Source: CAYRYU01 sp964428355 (GTDB taxonomy: Bacteria > Muiribacteriota > Ozemobacteria > Ozemobacterales > Ozemobacteraceae). Taken from it: a DNA stretch of 36,862 nt. Positions 1 through 6,276 of this stretch are shown one piece after another (position 1 is the stretch's first letter; each line of letters starts with the position of its first letter). Both the position numbers and the translations under genes were made by a program. The stretch spans positions 1-36,862 of the forward strand of contig CAYRYU010000071.1 of the NCBI GenBank assembly GCA_964428355.1, read 5' to 3'. A model generated the notes under the pieces. It ran no database searches and was not told where the DNA came from. It worked only from the letters and a program-made list of their open reading frames with translations.

Positions 1-9
1 GTCTTCCAT
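1..9 (-). CDS. Possible start of a leftward gene, cut by the window edge
   Basis: Read on the minus strand, an ATG at position 9 follows a GAAGGA Shine-Dalgarno-like sequence and lies about 60 nt downstream of a good promoter at 77-105. Only three codons are inside the window, so the product cannot be named. The frame upstream of this ATG is also open back to about position 100, so a start further upstream on an alternative codon is possible. Confidence 0.25.
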
Positions 10-39
10 TCGTCCTTCGATCTTGTTCTCAATGATCAG

Positions 40-67
40 CCCCTTGCGGGGTACCCCTTTTTCGGGG
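40..67 (-). other. Two tandem C4/G4 hairpins in the leader of the leftward transcript
   Basis: On the minus strand the leader has two back-to-back four-pair hairpins. One is closed by a GAAAAA loop (54-67) and one by a GCAA tetraloop (40-51), a GNRA-type loop. They lie between the promoter and the presumed start codon. They could be a structured 5' leader or chance GC-rich inverted repeats. Confidence 0.3.
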
Positions 68-76
68 GGTTTGGTC

Positions 77-105
77 AGTGTAGCACCGACGAAGGATAAT
101 GTCAA
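77..105 (-). promoter_or_regulatory. Sigma70-type promoter facing left
   Basis: The minus strand has TTGACA (105-100), a 17-bp spacer and TACACT (82-77). The -35 is perfect and the spacing optimal. It would drive the gene leaving the left edge and is divergent from the gene starting at 254. Confidence 0.6.
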
Positions 106-202
106 GCAAATTCCTTCCAAAAAATCCCTGTACAAAACCTGACAGAAAAAACGAATCGACGGCAAGGTCCGCAAATCCGATGGTCCATTAGCCCGTTGTT
201 AG

Positions 203-211
203 TGATATAAT
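203..211 (+). promoter_or_regulatory. Extended -10 promoter for the secreted STN-like protein
   Basis: The sequence TGATATAAT is a perfect TATAAT with the upstream TG of an extended -10 element. No good -35 is seen 16-18 bp upstream, which is usual for this class. It lies about 45 bp before the ATG at 254. Confidence 0.5.
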
Positions 212-253
212 AAGTCGGTGAATGGGACAAATACGATCCAACGAGGAAGAATC

Positions 254-1120
254 ATGGAAGAAATGAAAAGGATTATCACCCTTTCCCTACTGGTCGCTTC
301 CCTGGTGGCGGGAGGACCAGTGCCTATCATTGCCCAGGAAGAAGGGGAAACCTTGTTGCCCCTCCCAAAGCCGGGTGCACCGAGAACCTCGGAGGCCCCG
401 GGAACCGCCAGTTCAACGAAGAAAATCCGGAAAACCGGAGAGGAACTCCTTCCCCTCCCCGAAACCGTCACAGATCGTACCCCTCAAGGGAAGACCCCGG
501 TAAAAGATCCCGAGGCTTTGATTCCCCTTCCCGGGGACAAAAACCCCAATCCTTCAAAATCCGTTCAGGAAAGCCCCATCGATATCGCTCCGATTTCCGT
601 CCTTCCGCCAACCAATAACCAAGGCTCACCTCAATCGGGTGACCAGGGAGATTCAGCGGAAATCATTATCGGGAATGAGCCACCCCTTGGAATCCCCGCA
701 AACCCCCCGTCCAACCAAACCGCTGTTGTTTCAACCGTCCCCCCGAATACCACCACCCCAAGCCCAACTTCCGTTCCCCCTGCAAACCAGGGATCCCCCG
801 CCCCCCAGCAACCCAGCGGCCCCCTCCCGGTTTTCCCAAAAGACACCAGTTCAGCGATTTTCATGGTCATGAAGACATGGGAGTGCGAAAACTACGACGG
901 AAAAACCATTCTTCAACATGCCGCGGGTGTTTATGGACAGGAAGCCGAGGATTCCTTCGAGATCAAGGGGCTGGACCAACTGCAGACCTTTCAGGTCACC
1001 CTGAAAGAGGACGACGTCACTCTTGACGAATTGCTCGACTCGATCGGTCAAAAAGCCGGGATCGATTGGGGAGTTGATATTGCCCAGAAGACCATCTATA
1101 TTTATCCCGGAAAGAAGTAA
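254..1120 (+). CDS. Secreted proline-rich protein with C-terminal STN-like domain
   Basis: The protein has 288 residues. The ATG at 254 was chosen over the GTG at 218 because GAGGAAGA lies just upstream and a signal peptide (charged start, hydrophobic core, AQ end near residue 28) then begins at residue 1. Residues 30-200 are low-complexity and rich in Pro, Ser and Thr, with three copies of a short motif of the type E-x-L-x-P-L-P near the front. The last 80 or so residues are compact and resemble the STN (secretin/TonB short N-terminal) fold: a segment predicting VTLDELLDSIGQKAG followed by a terminal IYIYP strand. STN domains occur in secretins and TonB receptors, usually at the N-terminus; here it ends a small protein without a channel. 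It may be an envelope accessory protein. The TPR gene starts 26 nt downstream, suggesting an operon. Function is not known. Confidence 0.8.
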   Translation: MEEMKRIITLSLLVASLVAGGPVPIIAQEEGETLLPLPKPGAPRTSEAPGTASSTKKIRKTGEELLPLPETVTDRTPQGKTPVKDPEALIPLPGDKNPNPSKSVQESPIDIAPISVLPPTNNQGSPQSGDQGDSAEIIIGNEPPLGIPANPPSNQTAVVSTVPPNTTTPSPTSVPPANQGSPAPQQPSGPLPVFPKDTSSAIFMVMKTWECENYDGKTILQHAAGVYGQEAEDSFEIKGLDQLQTFQVTLKEDDVTLDELLDSIGQKAGIDWGVDIAQKTIYIYPGKK

Positions 1121-1146
1121 GAATTTCCAGGAGCGGGGGATGGACC

Positions 1147-1497
1147 ATGCACCTTGATAAGGAAGCCGCAGTTAAAGCCGGGGATGAGGCTTTTTCCAAA
1201 CATGAATTCAACAGGGCGTTGACTTTGTACCAGGTCGCTTTGAAAGCCGACGAGAATGATGTCTTAGTCATCAACAAGGTCGGGCTGGCCTTCTACAAGA
1301 TCAGGGATTACAAGGGTGCCCTGGAACACTACAAGAAAGCTCTCGAAATGACTCCCAATGATCGAGACCTGATCTTCACCACCGGGATCGTCTACGCCAA
1401 GATGGGCGACAAACCCAATGCAATCGGGATGTACAACAAGCTGAAGAAGTTGAACCCGGAGAAGGCGGAAAAGCTCTACGCCCTTATCTACGCCTGA
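1147..1497 (+). CDS. Small TPR-repeat protein
   Basis: The protein has 116 residues and consists almost entirely of about three tetratricopeptide repeats. These show the usual pattern of small residues and aromatic pairs, for example KVGLAFYKIRDYKGALEHY and TGIVYAKMGDKPNAIGMY. There is no signal peptide, so it is probably cytoplasmic and acts as a protein-binding adaptor. It follows the STN-like gene by 26 nt and is probably co-transcribed with it. Its last codons overlap the end of the convergent acetyltransferase gene by 10 bp. TPR content says nothing about the partner. Confidence 0.8.
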   Translation: MHLDKEAAVKAGDEAFSKHEFNRALTLYQVALKADENDVLVINKVGLAFYKIRDYKGALEHYKKALEMTPNDRDLIFTTGIVYAKMGDKPNAIGMYNKLKKLNPEKAEKLYALIYA

Positions 1498-2144
1498 GGA
1501 TCAGGGAAACTTCCCAGCCACCCCCGCTTCTTCCATTCCCTTGCGCGAACAGGATACTCTTCGGCAAGAATACTGTAATGGCATTGGTCCTGCCAGTGGC
1601 CGTCGATGAAGAGTTCCTTCCTATGGATCCCCTCCATTTGGAAGCCGAGAGCCTCGAGCAGCTTCTTTGAGGCGACATTCGATGGATTCACCCCCGCCCA
1701 GACCCGATGGAAGAACAACTCTCCGAAAGCGAGCGAAACCGTCGTCGCTACCGCCTCCTTCATTCGCCCCTGGCATGCGAAATCCTGGTCAATCCAGTAG
1801 CCCAGTCCTCCGGAATGTTGAATTCCCCATCGGATCGAGTGGATCGAAATCTTCCCGATCAAAGCCCGGGATTCCGAATCGAAGATTCCCAGGTCCAGGC
1901 GCTGGGCCCTTCTGGCTTCATTGCTTTCGAGCCGGATGATCCGTTCGGCGTTCTGGATGGAAAAACCATCCGGGACTTCAGGCATCCAAGGCTTCAGCCA
2001 GAACCGGTTCTGGCAGATAAGTTCGTGGGCGGCTTTGGAGTGCTTTTTAGTCAGCCTTTGGAGGAAGATCCGTTGACCGAAAATTCTCCTGGGGGCAGGA
2101 ATCAAGGCGGTGAATCCACCGGGAAGGCTGGAAATTCCGCTCAT
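1488..2144 (-). CDS. GNAT acetyltransferase, RimJ/RimL type
   Basis: The protein has 218 residues, slightly longer than the usual 170-200 of this family because of tails at both ends. The core follows the RimJ/RimL-like GNAT order: an early substrate-side segment, ALIGKISIHSI, GGLGYWIDQDFACQGRMKEAV (the acetyl-CoA-binding Q/RxxGxA region, with Q-G-R-M-K-E-A), then a segment predicting NPSNVASKKLLEALGF and a C-terminal EGIHRKE. The family N-acetylates protein N-termini or small amines such as antibiotics; the substrate cannot be told from sequence. No clear Shine-Dalgarno precedes the ATG at 2144. A TG-G-TAATTT element at 2159-2151 could start transcription almost at the ATG, so a leaderless message is possible. 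It is convergent with the TPR gene and divergent from the HAD gene. Confidence 0.85.
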   Translation of the reverse strand: MSGISSLPGGFTALIPAPRRIFGQRIFLQRLTKKHSKAAHELICQNRFWLKPWMPEVPDGFSIQNAERIIRLESNEARRAQRLDLGIFDSESRALIGKISIHSIRWGIQHSGGLGYWIDQDFACQGRMKEAVATTVSLAFGELFFHRVWAGVNPSNVASKKLLEALGFQMEGIHRKELFIDGHWQDQCHYSILAEEYPVRAREWKKRGWLGSFPDPQA

Positions 2145-2193
2145 ATTGGAAAATTACCACAATTCGTGCGGGTATGATATACACAAATATCGT

Positions 2194-3015
2194 ATGGAAT
2201 CGAAGAAGCGAAAGGCCCGTGGAATCTCGGGGATCTTTTTCGATCTGGGTGGAACCTTGATCCATCCGGATCCCCGTAGGATTGCTGAGGTGTTTCTCAC
2301 GGTAACAGGGGAAAAGACCCTTCCGGAAGCATGGGTAGCTGCAATCCAACGGGCAACCGTCAGTATGGATGAGAGGTTGGGCAAGGGATTCCCTTTTTCC
2401 CAGAACTGGTGGCTGGACTACTTTGGTGATGCCGTCTGTAATCTTGGAATCGGGAAATTCCCACAGGAAAGCCTCGAAACCTTTGCTTTCGCCCTGAAAG
2501 AAGAACATTTGCGGGAAAACCTCTGGTCGCGCGTTTCGGAAGGAGCCGTGGGACTCCTCTCCCGCCTGAAGTCAAAGGGGTTTTTCCTGGGAGTGATTTC
2601 CAACAGCGATGGAAGGGTCCAGAAACAGCTTGCGCAGTTGGGGTTGGCCAGGTTTTTCGAATTCGCTTTGGATTCCCAGGTCGTCGAAGTGGAGAAACCC
2701 GACCCGAGGATCTTCCGCATGGGATTGGAGAAATCGGGTCTGAATGCCTCCCAGGTCGTTTACATCGGGGATTTCGTGCATTTCGACGTCAACGGAAGCC
2801 GGAAGGTCGGAATGGAATGTCTTCTGATCGATCCTCTCGAAGCCCGGCGGGAGAAGGGAAGGAACTGCATCAAGGACCTGACGGGCATTGAACCCTGGCT
2901 GGAAAAGCGAACCTGTGGTTCAGTCCAGGGAAATCCTCCGGATTCTGACCAGGGATTCGCCAAGCCGGGAGACGTTCAACCAAAGGGTTTTTCCCGTCAG
3001 CCCTCCGAGGTGTGA
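2194..3015 (+). CDS. HAD-superfamily hydrolase with antisense-derived tail
   Basis: The protein has 273 residues from the ATG at 2194; an upstream in-frame ATG at 2110 would lie inside the divergent gene. All four HAD motifs are visible: motif I FFDLGGT with nucleophile Asp17, motif II ISNSDG, motif III Lys in VEKPDPRIF and motif IV IGDFVHFD. The Asp at +2 of motif I is replaced by Gly. This is common in a widespread HAD group, but it removes the usual general acid of phosphatases, so the activity is uncertain. The HAD fold naturally ends near IEPWLEK (about 2910). The last 35 or so residues are read through the 3' end of the convergent propeller gene, giving a 96-bp overlap, and look like an added tail after loss of the original stop. 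A TATGAT at 2173-2178 is a possible -10. Confidence 0.85.
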   Translation: MESKKRKARGISGIFFDLGGTLIHPDPRRIAEVFLTVTGEKTLPEAWVAAIQRATVSMDERLGKGFPFSQNWWLDYFGDAVCNLGIGKFPQESLETFAFALKEEHLRENLWSRVSEGAVGLLSRLKSKGFFLGVISNSDGRVQKQLAQLGLARFFEFALDSQVVEVEKPDPRIFRMGLEKSGLNASQVVYIGDFVHFDVNGSRKVGMECLLIDPLEARREKGRNCIKDLTGIEPWLEKRTCGSVQGNPPDSDQGFAKPGDVQPKGFSRQPSEV

Positions 3016-3834
3016 GGAAAAACGGAACTTCGCCGAAAAACCAGCCAATACGGCTTTTTCTCCCGACCTGGAAACGGTGAAAAGTTCCTTGAGGAAAGGA
3101 TCCTCGGACTTGTTGCCGAGGACGACCGCTCTCCCGTCATTGAGAATGGACAGGAGTCGGGCACCGGAAAAACCTTCACCTTCGAGCTTCTTTTCGGATA
3201 CCGGATTTCCCGTCGAATCGATCTCCAGAAGGCGGTTGTATTCGTCCTCCTCGCCGAGGGCGAGCAGCATCACCGATTCTTTTTCGGTCGGAATGATTCC
3301 CAGGGCGGTAGGGATGCTCGCACCGGAGACCCGCTGCCCTTCGCGGGAGAACCAGTACAGCGAAGGTCCTGCGAAATCGAGAATGGCGAGGTTTTTCCCT
3401 GTGCAGGCGAGGAGATCGAGTTGCGAAGGAAAACCGGCCCCAGACGGGATTTGGAAAGCCTCCCCCCACTCGGTTCCGTTGAAAAGGCTGATGGTCCGGT
3501 TCTTTCCGTCCATGATCCAGAACGTTCCATCAGGAGCGGCTGCGAGGTCGGTGAACTTTCCCGGTGGAAGAGAGGAAATGATTCCCGGTCGGCCGTCGGG
3601 GTCGAAGAACTGAACCCGCGAGTTGGGTACATCGAGTGCCGCGAATCCCCCTCCTTCCGTTGAAACCACGGAAAGCGGCCCGGATTCAGGGCCCTCCCGG
3701 GGAGAAAAAATGCCAAAACAACCCGTTTCCGAACCGATTCCGAATTCCAGGTCAAGAGATGGGGTCTGGCCGAAACCGGGTTGGGCGAACCAAGCCAGAA
3801 GGAGCAGGAGGACGAAGGTCCGGGGGGAGGGCAC
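2920..3834 (-). CDS. Secreted propeller-like protein, function unknown
   Basis: The protein has 304 residues. It begins with a clear signal peptide (MPSPRTFVLLLLLAWFAQPG, cleavage likely after FGQ near residue 23). The rest has recurring segments typical of NHL/SMP-30-type beta-propellers, for example GGFAALDVPNSRVQFFDPDG, FTDLAAAPDGTFWIMDGKN and LLEIDSTGNPV, each an Asp/Gly-rich turn between short strands. There is no obvious catalytic signature. Its ATG at 3834 lies immediately after the stop of the NlpC/P60-like gene (one base between), so the two are translationally coupled and probably work together in the envelope. The 3' end overlaps the convergent HAD gene by 96 bp. Confidence 0.8.
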   Translation of the reverse strand: MPSPRTFVLLLLLAWFAQPGFGQTPSLDLEFGIGSETGCFGIFSPREGPESGPLSVVSTEGGGFAALDVPNSRVQFFDPDGRPGIISSLPPGKFTDLAAAPDGTFWIMDGKNRTISLFNGTEWGEAFQIPSGAGFPSQLDLLACTGKNLAILDFAGPSLYWFSREGQRVSGASIPTALGIIPTEKESVMLLALGEEDEYNRLLEIDSTGNPVSEKKLEGEGFSGARLLSILNDGRAVVLGNKSEDPFLKELFTVSRSGEKAVLAGFSAKFRFSSHLGGLTGKTLWLNVSRLGESLVRIRRISLD

Positions 3835-3835
3835 T

Positions 3836-4693
3836 TCAGTTTCCCGGAGGCCTTACCACGTAACGGGGAACCCAACCGTCATAGTAACCGGCAACAGGGT
3901 GGATCTTCGATTCCGCATCGGAAGAGCTGTTGGAAAGGGCCATTCCATTGCCCAGGTAGATCCCGACGTGATCGCTCGGACTCCAAAAGACGATGTCGCC
4001 TGGCTTCATGGAGGTTTTCTTGATCTTTCCGCTATCCGGATTTCCGTTGGGCGGAACTTTCGACCATCCCATTTCTTTGACCAACCGGCGGGACAGGTTG
4101 ACCGCAACATTTTCATTCCACCCCGCGGGAACGACCCCCGCCGCACGAAGAACGATCGAGGTGAACCAGGCGCAGGCAACGTCGCCTCCTCCAGGCCCCT
4201 TGGAAGTGTCATACCCCTTGTGGGTGTTCGCTGCTTTGAGTATGGCAGCGGACATTTCGGAATACATCTGGCTTTTGGTTCCGGAGATTCCCCCCTTCAA
4301 CTCGTTGACCACGGATGGGTGGACCCCGCCGGCGTTCATCCGGCTGTAGATTCCAGGCTTCAGGTTTTTTCCCGTCCCCGAGTCCCGGGTGAGCCGCGTG
4401 ATGTAGGCTGCAGCCTCTGAAGCCCGCTTGTAGTCTTTCGCTGCAAGGTACTCGCGGAATTTTTCGAGGAGGGATTTCAGCTGACCGGTTGCTGCACGGC
4501 CATCCGGGGTCGCTGATGCGAGGCCATCGGCGGGGACCTTGGGCTCGGGCGTGGGGATGAGGGTTTGCTCGTGGGTCGGGATGGTGGTGACCCCGGTCTG
4601 CCCACCGGTCTGCACCGAATCCTCGTCGAAAGGACCCGCCCAGGAAATCGAAGCGGCCAGGGAAAGAACCAGGAAAAGGAGAAGCTTTCTCAT
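3836..4693 (-). CDS. Secreted NlpC/P60-like cell-wall peptidase
   Basis: The protein has 285 residues with a signal peptide (MRKLLLFLVLSLAASISWAG). A variable linker and a helical region occupy residues 25-160. The C-terminal domain resembles NlpC/P60 or related papain-like cell-wall hydrolases: a Cys motif DVACAWFTSIVLRAAG (Cys174), the PGDIVFW strand that follows in these domains, and DHVGIYLGNG with His242. NlpC/P60 enzymes cut peptidoglycan stem peptides, often the D-Glu to diamino-acid bond. The start has a strong GGAGGGG Shine-Dalgarno. The propeller gene follows after one base. The helical middle may position the enzyme on the wall. CHAP or another papain-like amidase family remains possible. 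Confidence 0.85.
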   Translation of the reverse strand: MRKLLLFLVLSLAASISWAGPFDEDSVQTGGQTGVTTIPTHEQTLIPTPEPKVPADGLASATPDGRAATGQLKSLLEKFREYLAAKDYKRASEAAAYITRLTRDSGTGKNLKPGIYSRMNAGGVHPSVVNELKGGISGTKSQMYSEMSAAILKAANTHKGYDTSKGPGGGDVACAWFTSIVLRAAGVVPAGWNENVAVNLSRRLVKEMGWSKVPPNGNPDSGKIKKTSMKPGDIVFWSPSDHVGIYLGNGMALSNSSSDAESKIHPVAGYYDGWVPRYVVRPPGN

Positions 4694-4723
4694 GGGTACC
4701 CCTCCAGAAGGTGTCGTTTCACA

Positions 4724-4732
4724 ATTTTAACA
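4724..4732 (-). promoter_or_regulatory. Extended -10 promoter for the NlpC/P60 gene pair
   Basis: The minus strand reads TGTTAAAAT, a TAAAAT -10 with the extended TG, about 30 bp before the ATG at 4693. No convincing -35 is present. Confidence 0.4.
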
Positions 4733-4734
4733 GG

Positions 4735-4842
4735 GGAAATCCAAAACCGGAAGTGGTAGGGGAAAGTGTTGAGAGGAAAGTGGTAGAGGATAGCGGGGGA
4801 AACTGGAGAAGCCGGAAATGCCGGAGAAGTCGGGGAATCAGA
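4735..4842 (-). terminator. C-rich, G-poor tract after the ABC gene; possible Rho site
   Basis: This gap between the ABC gene stop and the next leftward gene is strongly strand-biased. The minus-strand RNA would be rich in C and U and poor in G, with repeated TTTCC and CTTCC blocks, and has no strong hairpin or U-run. Such C>G unstructured tracts are typical of Rho utilisation sites. It may end the methionine/ABC transcript. This is inferred from base composition only. Confidence 0.25.
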
Positions 4843-6249
4843 TCAGACGGCCAGGAAAAACTCCCCGTTTTCAAGTCGGACCAGATTCCGGCAAAGGGAT
4901 CTGGCGAAAGCTTCGTCGTGGCTAACCAGTATCAGACCTCCTCCGGATCCAACGAACTGGCGAAGGAGTTCCAGAATGGGGGACAGGGTTTCGGCGTCGA
5001 GATGGCTCAGTGATTCGTCTAGTAGTAGGAGATCCGGGTGTACTGCCATCGCCCGGCCGATGGAAACCCGGACCGCCTCTCCACCCGAGAGTACGGAGCA
5101 ATCGCGGTCCAAAAGACCCGTGAGCCCCAGAATCCCTGCCAGTCTCGATGTTTCCTTTCGGATCGCGTCTTCTGAGAAATCCCGGATATGCAATCCAAAC
5201 CCCAGATTCTCACGAACGGTTCCGGAAAAAAGATAGGGACGCTGGAAAACCAGAATCCCTTTTCGTGCACCCACACTGATCGAACCGGACGAGGGTTCCG
5301 TGATACCCGCCAGGATCCGAAGTAACGTGGATTTTCCGCACCCTGATTTCCCCATCAACGCAGTTCCGCCAGACAAAGGGAGGGAGAAATCCTTCCCCGA
5401 AAACAGGACCCGGGCCCCGAAATCCTTGCGAAGAGAGAAAATCTCAATTGGGGCAACCGGAGGAGAATCTGAAAGAACGGGTTTGGCCTTTCCTGAACCC
5501 AAATTCGGCATCACTACGGTTGACAGAGGTTCCTGTTCAGAAACCGGAAACGGATTGCGACGAAGGGTGTTCGCGATGGCAACACTGGCGAAGGAAAAAA
5601 ACAACAGGAGGATTCCCAGGGCAATGGCAAGCTCGGTTTCTCCCATTCCGGTTTCCAGGACCATCGCCGTGGTCAGGGTTCGCGTGTAGCCCTTGATGTT
5701 TCCTCCAAGGATCATCGCGGCCCCAACTTCGGAAATCACTCTTCCGAAACCTGCGCAGGCCGCGACGACGATTGCCCTTCGGCATTCCCGGAGGAGTATT
5801 CGAAAGATCAGGAAGCGCCCTGCCCCCAGGTTTCTGGCCGTTTCCATCACCCCTTCGGGAACCTGGGAAATCGCGGACGAAATGAAGACCGTCAAGAGAG
5901 GTACCACCAGAAAAACGTCCCCAAGAAGAATGGCGGACGGTGTGAACATGAGTTCAAGAGCGCCCATCGGTCCGCGTTTTGACAGGAGCAGGTACAGGGT
6001 GGTCCCGACAATGACCGTCGGAACGGAAAGGAGGCCCTGGAAGACGATGAAAAGCCATACCCTGATTCGGGGGGGGGCGAAGTGCACGAGAAAAACGCAG
6101 GGTAAGGCCGCAACAAGCCCGATCAGAGTGCCAAGGAAGGCAATTTTCAGCGAAAAGAAAAGGATGGAAAAGGTCTCGAAATCGAGAAAAAGGAGCTTTT
6201 CGAAAGCTCCAATGAACACCCGAACCAGAAACTCAATGGATTCGGCCAT
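4843..6249 (-). CDS. Fused permease-ATPase ABC transporter, tungstate/molybdate type
   Basis: The protein has 468 residues. Residues 1-240 or so form an integral-membrane permease resembling TupB/WtpB/ModB, including the coupling-helix region with GRVISEVGAAMILGGNIKGY, closely matching tungstate permeases. After a short linker, residues 270-468 form an ABC ATPase: Walker A GKSGCGKST at 300-308, signature LSGGE, Walker B LLLLDES with catalytic Glu, D-loop SHLD, and the switch His in VSHD. Normally the permease and ATPase are separate proteins encoded side by side with a periplasmic binding protein. Here the two cytoplasmic-side parts are one chain and no binding-protein gene is in the window. 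It starts 27 nt after the metH stop, so it is probably co-transcribed. Substrate (tungstate, molybdate or another oxyanion) is inferred from the permease motif. Confidence 0.9.
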   Translation of the reverse strand: MAESIEFLVRVFIGAFEKLLFLDFETFSILFFSLKIAFLGTLIGLVAALPCVFLVHFAPPRIRVWLFIVFQGLLSVPTVIVGTTLYLLLSKRGPMGALELMFTPSAILLGDVFLVVPLLTVFISSAISQVPEGVMETARNLGAGRFLIFRILLRECRRAIVVAACAGFGRVISEVGAAMILGGNIKGYTRTLTTAMVLETGMGETELAIALGILLLFFSFASVAIANTLRRNPFPVSEQEPLSTVVMPNLGSGKAKPVLSDSPPVAPIEIFSLRKDFGARVLFSGKDFSLPLSGGTALMGKSGCGKSTLLRILAGITEPSSGSISVGARKGILVFQRPYLFSGTVRENLGFGLHIRDFSEDAIRKETSRLAGILGLTGLLDRDCSVLSGGEAVRVSIGRAMAVHPDLLLLDESLSHLDAETLSPILELLRQFVGSGGGLILVSHDEAFARSLCRNLVRLENGEFFLAV

Positions 6250-6276
6250 TGGGAAAACCTTGAACCGTGCGTGGCA

